A stretch of DNA of 64,000 nt from Isoetes taiwanensis (taxonomy: Eukaryota > Streptophyta > Lycopodiopsida > Isoetales > Isoetaceae), in assembly GCA_021234155.1 (NCBI GenBank), contig JAJEKV010000010.1, positions 10,774,511-10,838,510 on the forward strand. Reading direction: 5' to 3'. The translations under genes and the position numbers were made by a program. Below are positions 21,601 to 32,710 of the stretch, one piece after another (position 1 is the first letter of the stretch; the number at the start of each line of letters is the position of its first letter). The notes under the pieces were generated by a model that was not told the origin of the DNA, did no database searches, and saw nothing but the letters and a program-made list of their open reading frames with translations.

Positions 21601-24130
21601 TCTCCCAATTGCATTTCCGGGAGGGGAATTTAGCGTGATTAAAGTTTTTTTTCCCTCTCGCGCAAATATTGGAGCAGCCGAGTAGCGAATCTAAGTGCAA
21701 AAAAAAGGAGCTAAAGAATGTTTATGCGTGTTTTTTGCAAAAGTGGCAAAAATAAAATCTTAGTCTTGTATGCTTAATTGACAAATAAATGCAAACTTGT
21801 GCTTTGTTGCTTGTTATTTAGAAACATATGCACTTCATTGCTTTCAAAATCATTCCCTTTTTAGCCCTTTTTTTTTTTTTGTTCGTGAATTATCATAAGG
21901 TTAAGGCTTCAAACTCAAATGAAGTAATGGATTATTTTACATATGTCATAATTAGAAAATGCTTGGAATTTTTGGTTGGCGCAATGGAAACTGGAATGAT
22001 ACTAATATCTAATTTTGTTGACTAATAATCGTGGAGATTCATTGATGTATGGCTTCGTTGGTCTAAAATCTTTTGCATGTACGGTATCTCTAAGGAAGTA
22101 TTCAATGTGAGGTATACATCGAATTTTTGGTATGTTGGAAGCCCGCTTTGGGGCATTCCATACAAATTAGTCCAAGGCACGTTGGGATAAATGGACACTT
22201 CCTTTTCTATTCAATATACCACTATAAAAACCAAGTCTCATTATTGACGTGCTATACCACATCCGTAAACCACATATATGAAGCATTGTAGTCAATTACA
22301 ACTACTAAACATGTTAGACAAGCATTTTATTGAGACCATGTATGAACTATTGACAATTAATCTATCAAAATTAAACTACCTTTAAGAAATCAATTTTTAT
22401 CCATATAATATTTTTAATAAAATTAATCCACAAAAATACATCTGTTTTATTCGACGATTTTTTTGGGTTTGGAGGAGGAGGAGGACGAGATAATATACTC
22501 TCTTGGAATCTTCATATGGAAGAAGAAGAAAATATTCTCTTTTTTTTAATTTAACTCAAGGAAAAACCTGGTTTTACTTTTGGGTGCTTTGTGAAATGGA
22601 TTCCCAAGTTTGGATAATTCTTATTATGATGAGCTTCAAATCTTTAGAAAAACTTCCTGAACTAAAGAGAGAGCATTTCATGTAAGAAACCTACCTTTTG
22701 GGGACAACGTGGTCATTTTGCCAAGTTACAAACATTTAATGCCCTGCCAGAAATTGGAGAAGGGGCTCTCTCGCAGATAAAAAGAGTATTAATAGTTGAT
22801 GATATGTACAAGCTGCAATGCCAGTTAGAGTCATGGGTGGCAAGATTGATTTGGGACTGATAATGAAGATAGATACAAACAAAGGGAAGAGTATTCAAGT
22901 TCCACGATTATGATGTCACATGGGTATCTCGATACTTTATTTAGATACCTTTATATATTAGCATTGAAAAGTTGCCCGAAGTTAGTGCAGGGCCTTACAA
23001 ATCTTCACATTTAGGCATTATGTATAAGGGAAAATATGCAACAAGGTTTTTCTGGAGTAAATCCGCGAGGCCGCGCCGCTAGCGATTTATACTCTAGAAA
23101 AACCAAGGCGCATATTTTCCCATGCATAATACACATCAGCTGGGATTACATCCAATAGGCGGCCTCCACGTCACAACCACGCCATCCATATTTGTAAGGT
23201 TATAATGAAGAAGGTTAACCCTCATTAATATCAGTTATTTTATGCAATTTTTTAAATTTATTATTTTTGAAGATCATATATGGGCTAATCTATTTTTAAA
23301 ATACCCATAAAAGAATCATGACATGGGCGATTTTCTCTTCTGGCAAGATAAAAAAGAATTACACATGGGCGATTGCACATCCCAAAAATGCAAAACTCAT
23401 CCTACTAATCTCTCAAATCTTAATTCAAGAATTAGAAATAAAATAGCCCATTTGCGATTAATCGTCCTTAATTTTTACCCTGGTAATGTACCCTTTTTTG
23501 TTATTTTTTTTGTGGAGCTCCTGGCTATGGCGGATGCAGACGTCTTGCTGGAGCTCCGGTGACGGCGCTGTGCTTGAATATCGAGGCACTTGGTTTGTGG
23601 AGGATCTCAGAGGTGTTTTAGACTATTATTAGGCCGATCGATGATGGCTATGGTGATTATTTTGTGTTTTGTGCAGAGATTTCTTGATCTGTTCTTCGGT
23701 GATGCTTGCATGTCTTTGGGGCTTCTTTGATAGGATCTTGGCGACCTTTGTTGCAAGAAACTGTTGGCGGATCTTTATTGTGAGGTTTTGTTGGCCGATT
23801 GTTGTCATTTGAAGCAGATTTTTAATTATCTTTGGTCTTAAGGGATCTGTGGCCGATGGCCGATCTTGGCGACTTTTGGTGCAGAGTTTAGTTCTTTGGC
23901 CGAGTTTAGCCAATTTTTGGCGATCTTTTGCCTGATCCTTGTGATCTTTATCTGATTTGGTGACTTTTCTTTACTGAACGAATTCAGAGTATGGATTCCC
24001 TTGTACCTTACTTGAAGATGATCTTTATTTGCTGCTCCTAATCCGTAAAGAAGAAACCCTAATCTAATCTGGGCCATCGAACTAACTTGAAATTCAAATC
24101 TGGACCGTTCATATTTTAGGGCGCGATGCA
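18640..24130. other. About 5.5 kb without a recognised gene
   Basis: TATA-like CTATATAAGC at 18,891 precedes a possible leader ending at donor CAG/GTAACA (18,953). A frame at about 19,090-19,180 reads KEVLKKIFHAIAQGKDVFFM, which looks coding but is unidentified. About 21,770-21,960 repeats the PLAT 3' flank, 22,560-22,640 matches 5-85, and 23,085-23,830 matches 2,840-3,300. The rest shows only short AT-rich frames. Confidence 0.4.
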
Positions 24131-24145
24131 CTACTTACACCAAAA

Positions 24146-24640
24146 CATTATAATATAGGATAGGGAGAGACGTCTTGCAAAAAATGAGAAGAGAAGCGAA
24201 GTGTTCCATTAAAAGCACTATAAAGACAATATTGATCAGGACGAAATCGTAGGATCTCCAAGATCTTGCAATGCATTGTCATCTAATTTTTGGAAACTTC
24301 AAATGGTTTATTTTAAGGAAGCTAACATGCCCAACAATATTTGAGATGTAAGCAAGATATTTGATGATTATAAAATGATTATGTAACAAATTGAGATACA
24401 TTTGAACCATCTGATGCTCTCAACCAAACATCTTACCATACCGATTTGGTAGCAAAGATTGAGAGGTATTCAAGCAGCACAAATGCACTTATATAGCTAT
24501 AAACAAAAAATGCCTTGTTTGGTTGACTCCCTAATAGGTGCATTTCGCAATAAGGTTGTAGAGCCTCATTATCTCCTCCATCTTATGCATCTTGTGTAAA
24601 GGAAATCCCAAAACATCTGAAGCATTTCCTACCTGGAATT
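24146..24640. repeat. Third copy of the 7,225-7,740 segment
   Basis: It starts at GGGAGAGACGTCTTGCAAAA and runs to GCATTTCCTACCTGGAATTT, nearly identical to 42,330-42,830 and 7,225-7,740. It is fused directly to the PLAT intron sequence at about 24,640, replacing the PLAT promoter and signal-peptide exon. Confidence 0.8.
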
Positions 24641-24807
24641 TTCAAAGGGTTGCATATTAAGAAGTGGTGCTTGTATCTTGTAGATCGTTTTCAAAGTGTT
24701 GCATAGAGACACTGGAATGCAAATGCATGTAGGCCTATTGCTAATGATGGGGCTTGTGTTGTTTAGGCCATTTCCTCTTTTTGTGTCTAAGGTATTTGCT
24801 ATTGCAG

Positions 24808-25161
24808 GGTTGCACTTATACAATCGCTGTCAAGACCGATTGTCGAGAAGGTGCTGATACAGGTGCCAACGTAGGTGTACAATTTTATAATGCTGTTGGT
24901 CAATCTGTGACTTTCAACCTAGAAAATGCTAATCGTTTTAGGAAGTGCAGCAAAGATACCTTCACTAGGCAAGGTGAATGCATTGACGGAATTTGTCACA
25001 TGCGTGTATGGCATGATAATACCAGCGACCATCCTGGGTGGTATTTGAACTTTATAGATGTTTCAAAGGATGGAGCTGCTGCCAAGCGTTTTACTGTCAA
25101 TCGATGGTTAGCCCTTGCCAGATCCCCTTATTCTACTACTGCCGAAGTTAATATGTGCTAG
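24808..25161 (+). pseudogene. PLAT-domain gene, copy 3 (exon 2 intact, exon 1 lost)
   Basis: Exon 2 (354 nt, 117 residues) is open from GCTYTIAVKTDC through RVWHDNTSDHPGWYLNFIDV to stop 25,159-25,161, with its acceptor TTGCAG at 24,802-24,807. The intron is preserved back to about 24,640, where sequence switches to another duplicated block, so the ATG and signal peptide are gone. The domain itself shows no damage, which suggests the loss is recent or the piece serves as donor in gene conversion. Confidence 0.8.
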
Positions 25162-25932
25162 ACATCGCATGCCATAAGATATTAGGCATATAAAGACATA
25201 TCATATGCTTAATTGACAAATAAATGCAAACTTGTGCTTTGTTCCTTGTTATTTAGAACATATGCACTTCATTGCTTTCAAAATCACCCCCCCCCCTTTC
25301 CCCCCTTTTTTTCTTTTTGTTCGTGAATTATCATAAGGTTAAGGCTTCAAACTCAAATGAAGTAATGGATTATTTTACATATGTCATAATTAGAAAATGC
25401 TTGTCGTAAACCGTACATTTCGAAAGGCCAACAAGGGCTAATGAATGGATTTAGTAATAACATGTGATAAAATAAACAGTGATGATATAATTTCTATCTC
25501 AAGGAGAATGCATATAGATAATGCAGAAATACGTGCATATACTAACTAAAGCAAGAAATATACACATATACTAAAACAAGAAACTTTTCTAATGAACGAA
25601 AGATATATCTAATCCATGGGAGGTCCTTAATGAGAGTGTCATATGACGGCATGGTTTCATAGCCAAGAAGAGTTCTCGCAAGGCTCATGTGCAGAATATA
25701 GAGCTCTGATAATGGCACTTCCATCCGTTCCCAACGAACACTAGATATGGCTACATCAATGACATGAAAAAAGCCCCTAAGCTGCCCTCCCAGGATCCAA
25801 AGTGAGGCTGCTATCCTTTGTGCTTTTATACTAATTTGAATGATGCTCGATACAACATGTATAGAAAAAACATCTTTAGGTTTTTCAGGATAGACTCTGG
25901 AATCTAGATGGGAGGTATAATCTTATAGCTTA

Positions 25933-26224
25933 CTAGTAATGGTGCCCAGCGTTGCTGGGGCTAGGTTGGAAACTTGTTATTGACTTTAGAAAATTGAATG
26001 CGCATACCTTGCAATTTAACGGCCACTAAGTGTATACAGGATATGAAGCAACTTTGGTATAGCAACTCTACGTCTAGATTCTTTTGTGAGGGAGGGAGAG
26101 AGGGATGGAGGGAGGGGGAGATGTCCACAAATAGTAGTATTTGGAATTGCCAACCCTTTGCATAACAAATCAAGTGTACTAATTGTAATGATCCACCTTT
26201 CGATACAAAAATAAATAGCATTGA
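25933..26224 (-). mobile_element. Helitron 3' terminus in duplicated block
   Basis: CTAG (25,933-25,936) and the GCCCAGC/GCTGGGG hairpin (25,944-25,960) are identical to 17,963 and flanked by the same host TTATAGCTTA. It is the same insertion event carried by segmental duplication, not a new one. Confidence 0.65.
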
Positions 26225-27939
26225 AGTTCGACCCAGCCCTAAATCCAAAGGCTGAGATTTGATCATTTCATTTAACGGTTGAGATTTGATGTAGTTCAGC
26301 GGCTATCTAGATTAGGTTCGACGCACAGGGAGTTCGTCGTGAGAAAGTAGAAGCCACGGTTCAGATACACACGATTTTTTCTACCTTCTCTTGCGAATTG
26401 CAATTTAAGGCTATTGGAGCAGAGGTTCTCGGATTCCTGGCCATGGCAGGGGCCATGGCAATTTTTGGTGTTTGTTTGCTCATCGATTCTCTGTGTGCTT
26501 CAATGCTAGAGAGCTTTCAAATTCTTTTTGCTATATAGTTTTTTAGCACGGCCATGGCTGCATGAATAGAGCTCAGTTTTGAGTAGGCTTCTTGTGAAAT
26601 TTGCCTATATTCTTATGGCTTCCTGCAAAATCTGTCTGTTCTTATGGGAATCGAGGCCACTATGGCCGATTATATCATGGTGCCAGTTTTGGGGGGAAGA
26701 TAAAGCTGGACAGAGCTGACTGAATGCTTCGGATCAATCTCTGCTGCATCTCTTGTAATTTCACATTCTGCACATACTTGAAGCAAATCTTCATCTTCCA
26801 TGTTTTTGCATTGAATTGGCAGACCTAGCACTTTCCTTTCTACTTGCACCTATCTGATCATTCTATAACCATTTATACATGAATTTTATTACTTCTTTTT
26901 GCAGGAGACTCCTGTGAAGACGGCTTCTTCTAAATTCACACCATGGCATCTAACGCTTTAAACGAAGGCCCTATAAAACTGATTTGGGATTTAAGCAGAA
27001 ATTACCCCGTGGAAGGAAGCATTGGCAATAAATACAGCTTACTCGGGAAGTGTAGAGCCTTTCCTTGATGATTTCCACTGTGATATTGTCTCTGATGATT
27101 TTCATTGAGGCAACTATTCTTTAAACTTATGTCCGGAGTTTGTCTTTTTCATTGCAGGTCTGCTTTCCCTTTCTGATCAAACTTTGTATTTTGTAATGCT
27201 TGCAATGTAATATTAAGACTACAAGTTTGCAACATTTCTTCATGGAAGACTTCCAAATTCTGCAACGTCCAAGTAACTACATATGACATTAACTATATAT
27301 CTTTACATTCTCTCATGTCTGCACACATCTTCCTGTGAAATCTTCCTGTTCTTGTGGGAATCGAGGCCACTATGGCCGCTTATCTCATGGTATCAGTTGC
27401 AGGGGGGAAGAAAAAGCTGGATAGAACTGACTGAACACTCCGGATCAATATCTGCTGCATCTCTGGTAATCTCATATTCTGCACAAAATTGATGCAAATC
27501 TTCATTTTCCATGTTTTTGTATTGAATTGGCAGACCTAGCACTTTCTTTTCTACTTGCAACAGATGAAAGTTACCTATCTGATCATTCTTTTCATTACTT
27601 CTTTTTGCAGGAGACTCCTTTGAAGACGGCTTCTTTTAAATCCACACCGTGGCATCTAACGCTTCCAAATTCTACCGCAGCATTTCTTCATGGAAGGCCT
27701 CCAAATTCTGTCACGTCCAAGCAAGTATGACATTAACTATGTACCTTTACATTCTCTCATGTCTGCACACATCTTCCTTTTGAAACAGAGCCTCCATTTG
27801 TTAGATTGAAAGTTAAAGGAAAGGAAAGGGCAATGCTGGTTATGGGGCCGTCATTTTTGATACCAGCTTCCAGCGAGTGCCCTGAGACATTTTCTGCTGC
27901 ACCACAAGAATAGACTCTATGGTACTGTAATAATAGTGA
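26225..27939 (+). repeat. Unit B, copy 1 (anonymous 1.7-kb unit with internal duplication)
   Basis: Four copies exist: here, 36,061-37,736, 56,622-58,018 and 62,002-63,402. Each has two internal subunits (about 26,595-26,990 and 27,305-27,735) that share GGGAATCGAGGCCACTATGG and a splice-like TTTTTGCAGGAGACTCCT. A frame after ACACCATGG at 26,940 reads MASNALNEGPIKLIWDLSRN and continues to a stop after about 41 codons. A smaller frame, MAGAMAIFGVCLLIDS, starts at 26,442. Both look like pieces of a spliced transcript, but I do not recognise a family. Confidence 0.6.
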
Positions 27940-28444
27940 CTAGAAATGTGTGCCCGGCGATGCCGGGCATTAATCGGTATATGTGTGGAATGCATTTATG
28001 GCTACATATGCAATAAACACATATAGATAGGAAAAAGACATTACCTTTCAAAGTATAAACAGATAATGAAGTAACTTAATTTTTAAACAAATATATTAGG
28101 TTTACACACAAATACTAAATATTTTTAGTGCAATATTAAATTATAGAGTTTATGGTCATTAACCTCAATGGATCCACATCATAAAGAACCTATTCCACAT
28201 AACTCTAGGAACATTTCTGTAGTGCATATGGTGACGAACATGAATGTAGAAACGGGCACCCTACAATGCCAGTCATATATTGCGAAATGATAACTTAAAT
28301 CTTAACATAGATCTACACAAATACATGGATCCACATCCTCAAGGACCTATTCTAGAGAACTTAAGAACATCTGTCGCTTGATGTAAAGCTCATTTGCAAG
28401 GTAACAGATACAGAAGCTCCTCCTATAGTGCATATGTTGACGAA

Positions 28445-28475
28445 ACGTGCGCCCGGCAATGTCAGGCATTAGTCA
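28445..28475 (-). mobile_element. Degenerate Helitron 3' hairpin
   Basis: GTGCGCCCGGCAATGTCAGG followed by CATTAGTC resembles the family-2 terminus but has lost one stem pair and the CTAG. It may be the 3' remnant of the nested element whose 5' end is at 32,710. Confidence 0.4.
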
Positions 28476-29167
28476 TATATTGCAAAATGGGTAGATCTTA
28501 ACATGAAGGTTAATAGATGGAACAGTTGAGGACATGTCAAATGGGTAGATGTAGGACATGTGAGAGGCAAGTAGGACATGGAATGGATAATGTGGGGTGA
28601 TAGAACACATAGACGGATTGGAACTGATAGATTTAATGGCATGCAAAAATAACTAATTGCCATGAAGTGATGGGTAATTGCCTTGTAGATGAAGTCATTT
28701 AAGAGGAGTCAATGTGTCATGACCATGTAATCACTATATATGTTAGGAAAATAAGAGCGAATGTGTAGTGGATTTTTAAGTTTCAACTCAATGCCTTATA
28801 GACTGAAATACTGGTATGATATGGCAACTCTAGATGTGTAAGCTGGGTTTTGATGAAGGCATATGCTGTAGCAGTTGTTCGAGGATGGTTAGATGTGAAT
28901 ATATTGAATTATGCTACTCCATTTTATTGTTGTTGTCAACTTTACCAATAAAACGTTTTCGAGTTGAAATTGTATTTAAGAAACTATGTAATTTAGAGCC
29001 AATGGAGATCGCTTGTGGGCTTTTTGTTAGTTCCAAAGCAACATGCATAAGTTCAAATACTATGCCAAAAGTTAAAATCATTTCCAAGCAAGCCCACGTG
29101 TTATTTTGCAATCTTGATGTCAATAATTGGTCTAAACTATCAGAGGTTTAATTTCCACAAAGTATGG

Positions 29168-29435
29168 GTCCAGCTAGACTAGTCTTGACGAGAATATCAT
29201 CTTGTACAGACTAGCTAGAAATATCCTACTGCCGGTCAAGGCAACCAAAGTGGAGGACACGTATAGGCACAAGTTCTACCACGTCGGGGATCATGGCCGT
29301 ATAACCCCAGTAACCAACTCCCAAATATAAACATACACGGGTTTGAACCCCCGACCAAGTGCACATTTATTTTGGTATTACTAGGCCTATACCAACTCAC
29401 CACACATCCGTTGGGCAAAACTTTAGCCATACATG
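29168..29435 (-). mobile_element. tRNA-derived SINE-like element, copy 1
   Basis: On the minus strand, GGTTCAAACCC (near 29,339-29,352) fits an RNA polymerase III B box. TTGGTATAGGCC about 45 nt upstream is a weak A box. The downstream 150 bp (29,168-29,317) is repeated at 29,503-29,652. A poly-A or simple tail is not clear. Confidence 0.5.
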
Positions 29436-29502
29436 CACACTTTGTAGGCAGGATATCTCCCGCCTTAGGAAGTCACGGAAATTTTTGTATTTTTTATTTT
29501 TG

Positions 29503-29685
29503 GTCCAGCTAGACTAGTCTTGACGAGAATATCATCTTGTACAGACTAGCTAGAAATATCCTACTGCCGGTCAAGGCAACCAAAGTGGAGGACACGTATA
29601 GGCACAAGTTCTACCACGTCGGGGATCATGGCCGTATAACCCCAGTAACCAATGGTACACTGGTCGGGTTTGAACCCCAGTTTAA
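29503..29685 (-). mobile_element. SINE-like element, copy 2 (5'-truncated)
   Basis: The 150-bp body is almost identical to 29,168-29,317, and the B-box-like GGTTCAAACCC lies at about 29,668-29,680. The A-box region differs or is absent. The spacing of 335 bp between copies could reflect duplication rather than two insertions. Confidence 0.5.
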
Positions 29686-30751
29686 TCAGAGGCATGGTAA
29701 CAAAGTATACTAAGCTAAACTCTAATAGAATGCTAAGTTAACCAAACTGCACCTTCCATGAGACCAGAATGATGATAAAATCTTCATTATAATGTACACC
29801 TTGAAGATTGTCTCATGGATGGACAAAGAGAAAAGGAATAAAAAGCTTATGCAATTAGGCATAGGAAAGCAAATTTAGTTCAACATATATTTAGTTCAAA
29901 TCTATATACATTGTGAAAGATGCATATGGTATCTAAGCTCTATAATTCTATACTGTTCAAATCTACATACCTTGTGAAAGATGCACATGGTATCTAAGTT
30001 CTCTACAATTCTATAATGCGCCAGGTAAGGTTCAAGATGCATAGATCCGATGCATGACATAAACTTGCTCAACTTGTAGCAAAAAAAGTCATCAAATAGC
30101 CTTGCTCCCACCAATAATTTTCTCTAAAAATTGAAGATTCAAAAGTGCACAAATCTGTAAGATTCAAAAGTTTAAATCCATAATCTCTACAAAGTAGAGG
30201 TTTGCACTTGTTCAACGTACCGCACAAAAAAAGAAAACTTTTAGTCCGGTACAATCACTTTGCCGCAAAAGAACCACCAAGGGCAGCCAAAGCCTGGATT
30301 GAGAAAGAAACAGAAATAGCCAAAGAAAATGAGCAAAATGAGGAGAAAAATGAAGAAACAATAGTGCATTTTCAAGTGCATTCTTCACGATATATATAAC
30401 TGAAAGATAATCAACAAAAGTTATGCACCTAGAAAAAATGAAGTAAATGGCATATTGAAGCAAAACATAAACATTCCTGCAGCAACAACTGTCCACATAA
30501 AAAGTAAAAATACTTGGCAAAATCATAAGCCTCAAACTAACAAATATGAAGCCTAAAGATCCACAACACTTGCCAAGTAAGCATGATGTGAGCACCAAAT
30601 ATTTTTCTCAACGTGAACCAAAAATCCGAAAGTTGGTCCTGCTTTACACAACACACAAATACTTTAGCATTTTGATGCATTTCTAGAGGATAACGAAGCA
30701 TGAGTTGAAGGGGAGAAAAACTCCCAAAGAGATTGTTTTATCCATGCTTAC

Positions 30752-30859
30752 CATGTTGGTAGCTTGTAGATCAGCAATCTCTGGCCCTTGCAATTCAAGC
30801 AATAAATAACGTCAACCTGATTGCTGGCCACGGCCTCGATGCAAGGGGGTTTGAGCCAT
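30752..30859 (-). pseudogene. Unidentified exon with a CxxC motif in the Helitron
   Basis: A 108-nt minus-strand exon with acceptor TATGCAG and donor CATG/GTAAGC reads WLKPPCIEAVASNQVDVIYC, then LNCKGQRLLIYKLPT. A CxxC pair followed by Lys-Gly suggests a small zinc-binding protein. An upstream ATG frame, MAAMALAHASSRNIS (30,994), could be a plastid-targeting first exon of the same captured gene. The orientation matches the Helitron. I cannot name the protein. Confidence 0.4.
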
Positions 30860-32634
30860 CTGCATAAATTGGTTCAAATCTGATTGAATGGATAAAAAAG
30901 ATATCAAGATTGCAAAAACATTTTTCCGAAGTAGACTTTAAACAGAGAAACTTATATTTCTGCTAGAGGCATGCGCCAGGGCCATCGCTGCCATAATCGG
31001 CCCTATGTTCCACTCGAAATTTGAACTATGGTAGGGCGAATTCTGAATTTTGAATATTGTAGGATAGAAAGACCAGACGCATGCAGTCTTACAGGCAGCA
31101 TTCCAGGCTCAGAAACCAAAGCCTTCCCATTTTAAATAAGAAGATAAAGTTGCAAATGCAGTTTGAGGTGCACTGCATCAAACATTATCAGGGTGCAAAA
31201 AACAAAAGGAAACATTGTTATACTAACTATAGACCTCATTTTCCTTCCTAGTATAGAGTAGCCACATCCTGCATTTCAGAAAGACCATATAGTGCAAGCC
31301 CTTCCAGGCTCCAAGCCCAAAAGGCTTGCAAACAGTATCAAATTTGGCCAAAAATATACTAAGTCCCAGCCCTTAAAATAAATTCATGATCTAGCAATGT
31401 GCATGATATATTGCTGTAGATTAACATGCTTAGGCATTGCCTTATCAAAGGAAAAACAAAGAAAACGGAATCAACATCCCAGCTCTCACCAAGAGCAAAT
31501 CTGGTATGAGAAGGTTCTCATAATCAAAGAAAATCAGAGAGAAAAGCAATGAACTGGAAGTCAAATTTGTGGAAAAAAAACCACATACACGATCTGCTAT
31601 AGCTTTTTCTGTATCCAAGTTGTGGATATTGTACGCATGGCTGCCATGCTTGCAAACAAAGCCTGATAAGGATTAGACCATGTTATGTACTTGTAAGGAT
31701 AGTAGATGAAGCGTTAGATTCCTATTTTTCTATTCATGAATGGCTTTCCTTTATGGCCTTGGCTACAAAAAAGGCGTGACCATGTTCATAACTGAGGACA
31801 CATTTGCCATTAAATCAACTGTCCCAGCTTTTACATCAAGAAAGACAAAAGAAAATTTGGACAAATATATCAGATTGCTCTTGCTCTATTAAAAAAAATG
31901 TCTTACTTGCTCTTTCACTTAGTATCTGGACTGGTTGAGCTCCAGTTGGCTCTCTTCCGATGGTCTGGTCTGTTGGGCAATAGATTAGATAAAAAGTTAG
32001 TTTTGGAATACAATGGCATGGAAAACAAATGCGCTTACTGGAACAAAACATCTAAAAAACTTGAGTATAAATACCCGTGGCAAATGACCTTGGTAGTCAA
32101 CTTCTCTTTCAGATCGATTTCAACACCTGTAGAAGCTCCTCAAATGAGTAAGGCGTGGCTATGGGGGAATGGATAAAGGGCTATGGCAAGTCTGTTGCGG
32201 CATGCCATATGGTGGGTGCGTCCCTCCAATTTGAAGGGCATCACATGAAGTTCCGGCAAATCGAAAGTTTAAAGAAGTAGCAGTAGATTGGTTAAGACAT
32301 GATGGCTTCTGGCTTTACCGACCTAAGAGTCGTTCTCCTATCCTTAATGCAAAAGCTTGCTCTGGAAAAATTTTTGCTTCAATGATAAAGAATGCAGACT
32401 TCCTTAACGCAAAAGCTTGCTCTGGAGAATTTTTTGCTTCAATGATGAAGCACACAATGCAGACTTCCCTCCTGCAATCTCAAGCCGCTTTCTCCTCCCC
32501 TTGTCAAAGATCCGCTTTCTCCTCCCCCTGTCAAAGAGTGGTATCGGCATCGAACGAAAGAGGGAAACAAAGAAACGGAGGAAAACAAAAAGAAAAGATT
32601 GAAATTCAAACTTCAATCGTCCCGCAAGGGGAGA

Positions 32635-32710
32635 GGGAACGCCGCATGCGGCGTAACATGCGGCGTTCCCTGGCACGCAACCCAACGCTATCACAAAATA
32701 AAAAAGAAGA
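32635..32710 (-). mobile_element. Helitron 5' terminus with perfect subterminal palindrome
   Basis: A perfect 14-bp inverted repeat (GGGAACGCCGCATG, 8-nt loop, CATGCGGCGTTCCC; 32,635-32,670) is followed by a tail ending AAAATAAAAAAGAAGA at 32,710. The same tail, preceded by GGCGGCGTTCC, forms the 5' end of the complete element at 35,393. A related degraded block is at 35,101-35,200. So the larger Helitron contains an older or nested family member. Confidence 0.65.

Noticed and set aside
25285-25320. C- and T-rich homopolymer runs as a possible functional tract
   Set aside because: Length varies between all copies of the PLAT 3' flank; ordinary homopolymer instability or sequencing error explains it.
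28834-29151. Open frames on both strands, one loosely like a PPR linker (SIGSKLHS)
   Set aside because: No repeated 35-residue pattern and no second PPR motif; similarity is too weak to call.
30202-30598. A 65-codon Lys/Glu-rich plus frame and a 128-codon hydrophobic minus frame
   Set aside because: They are each other's antisense, composition-driven, and neither shows a family motif, although an acceptor-like TTTTAG lies at 30,242.
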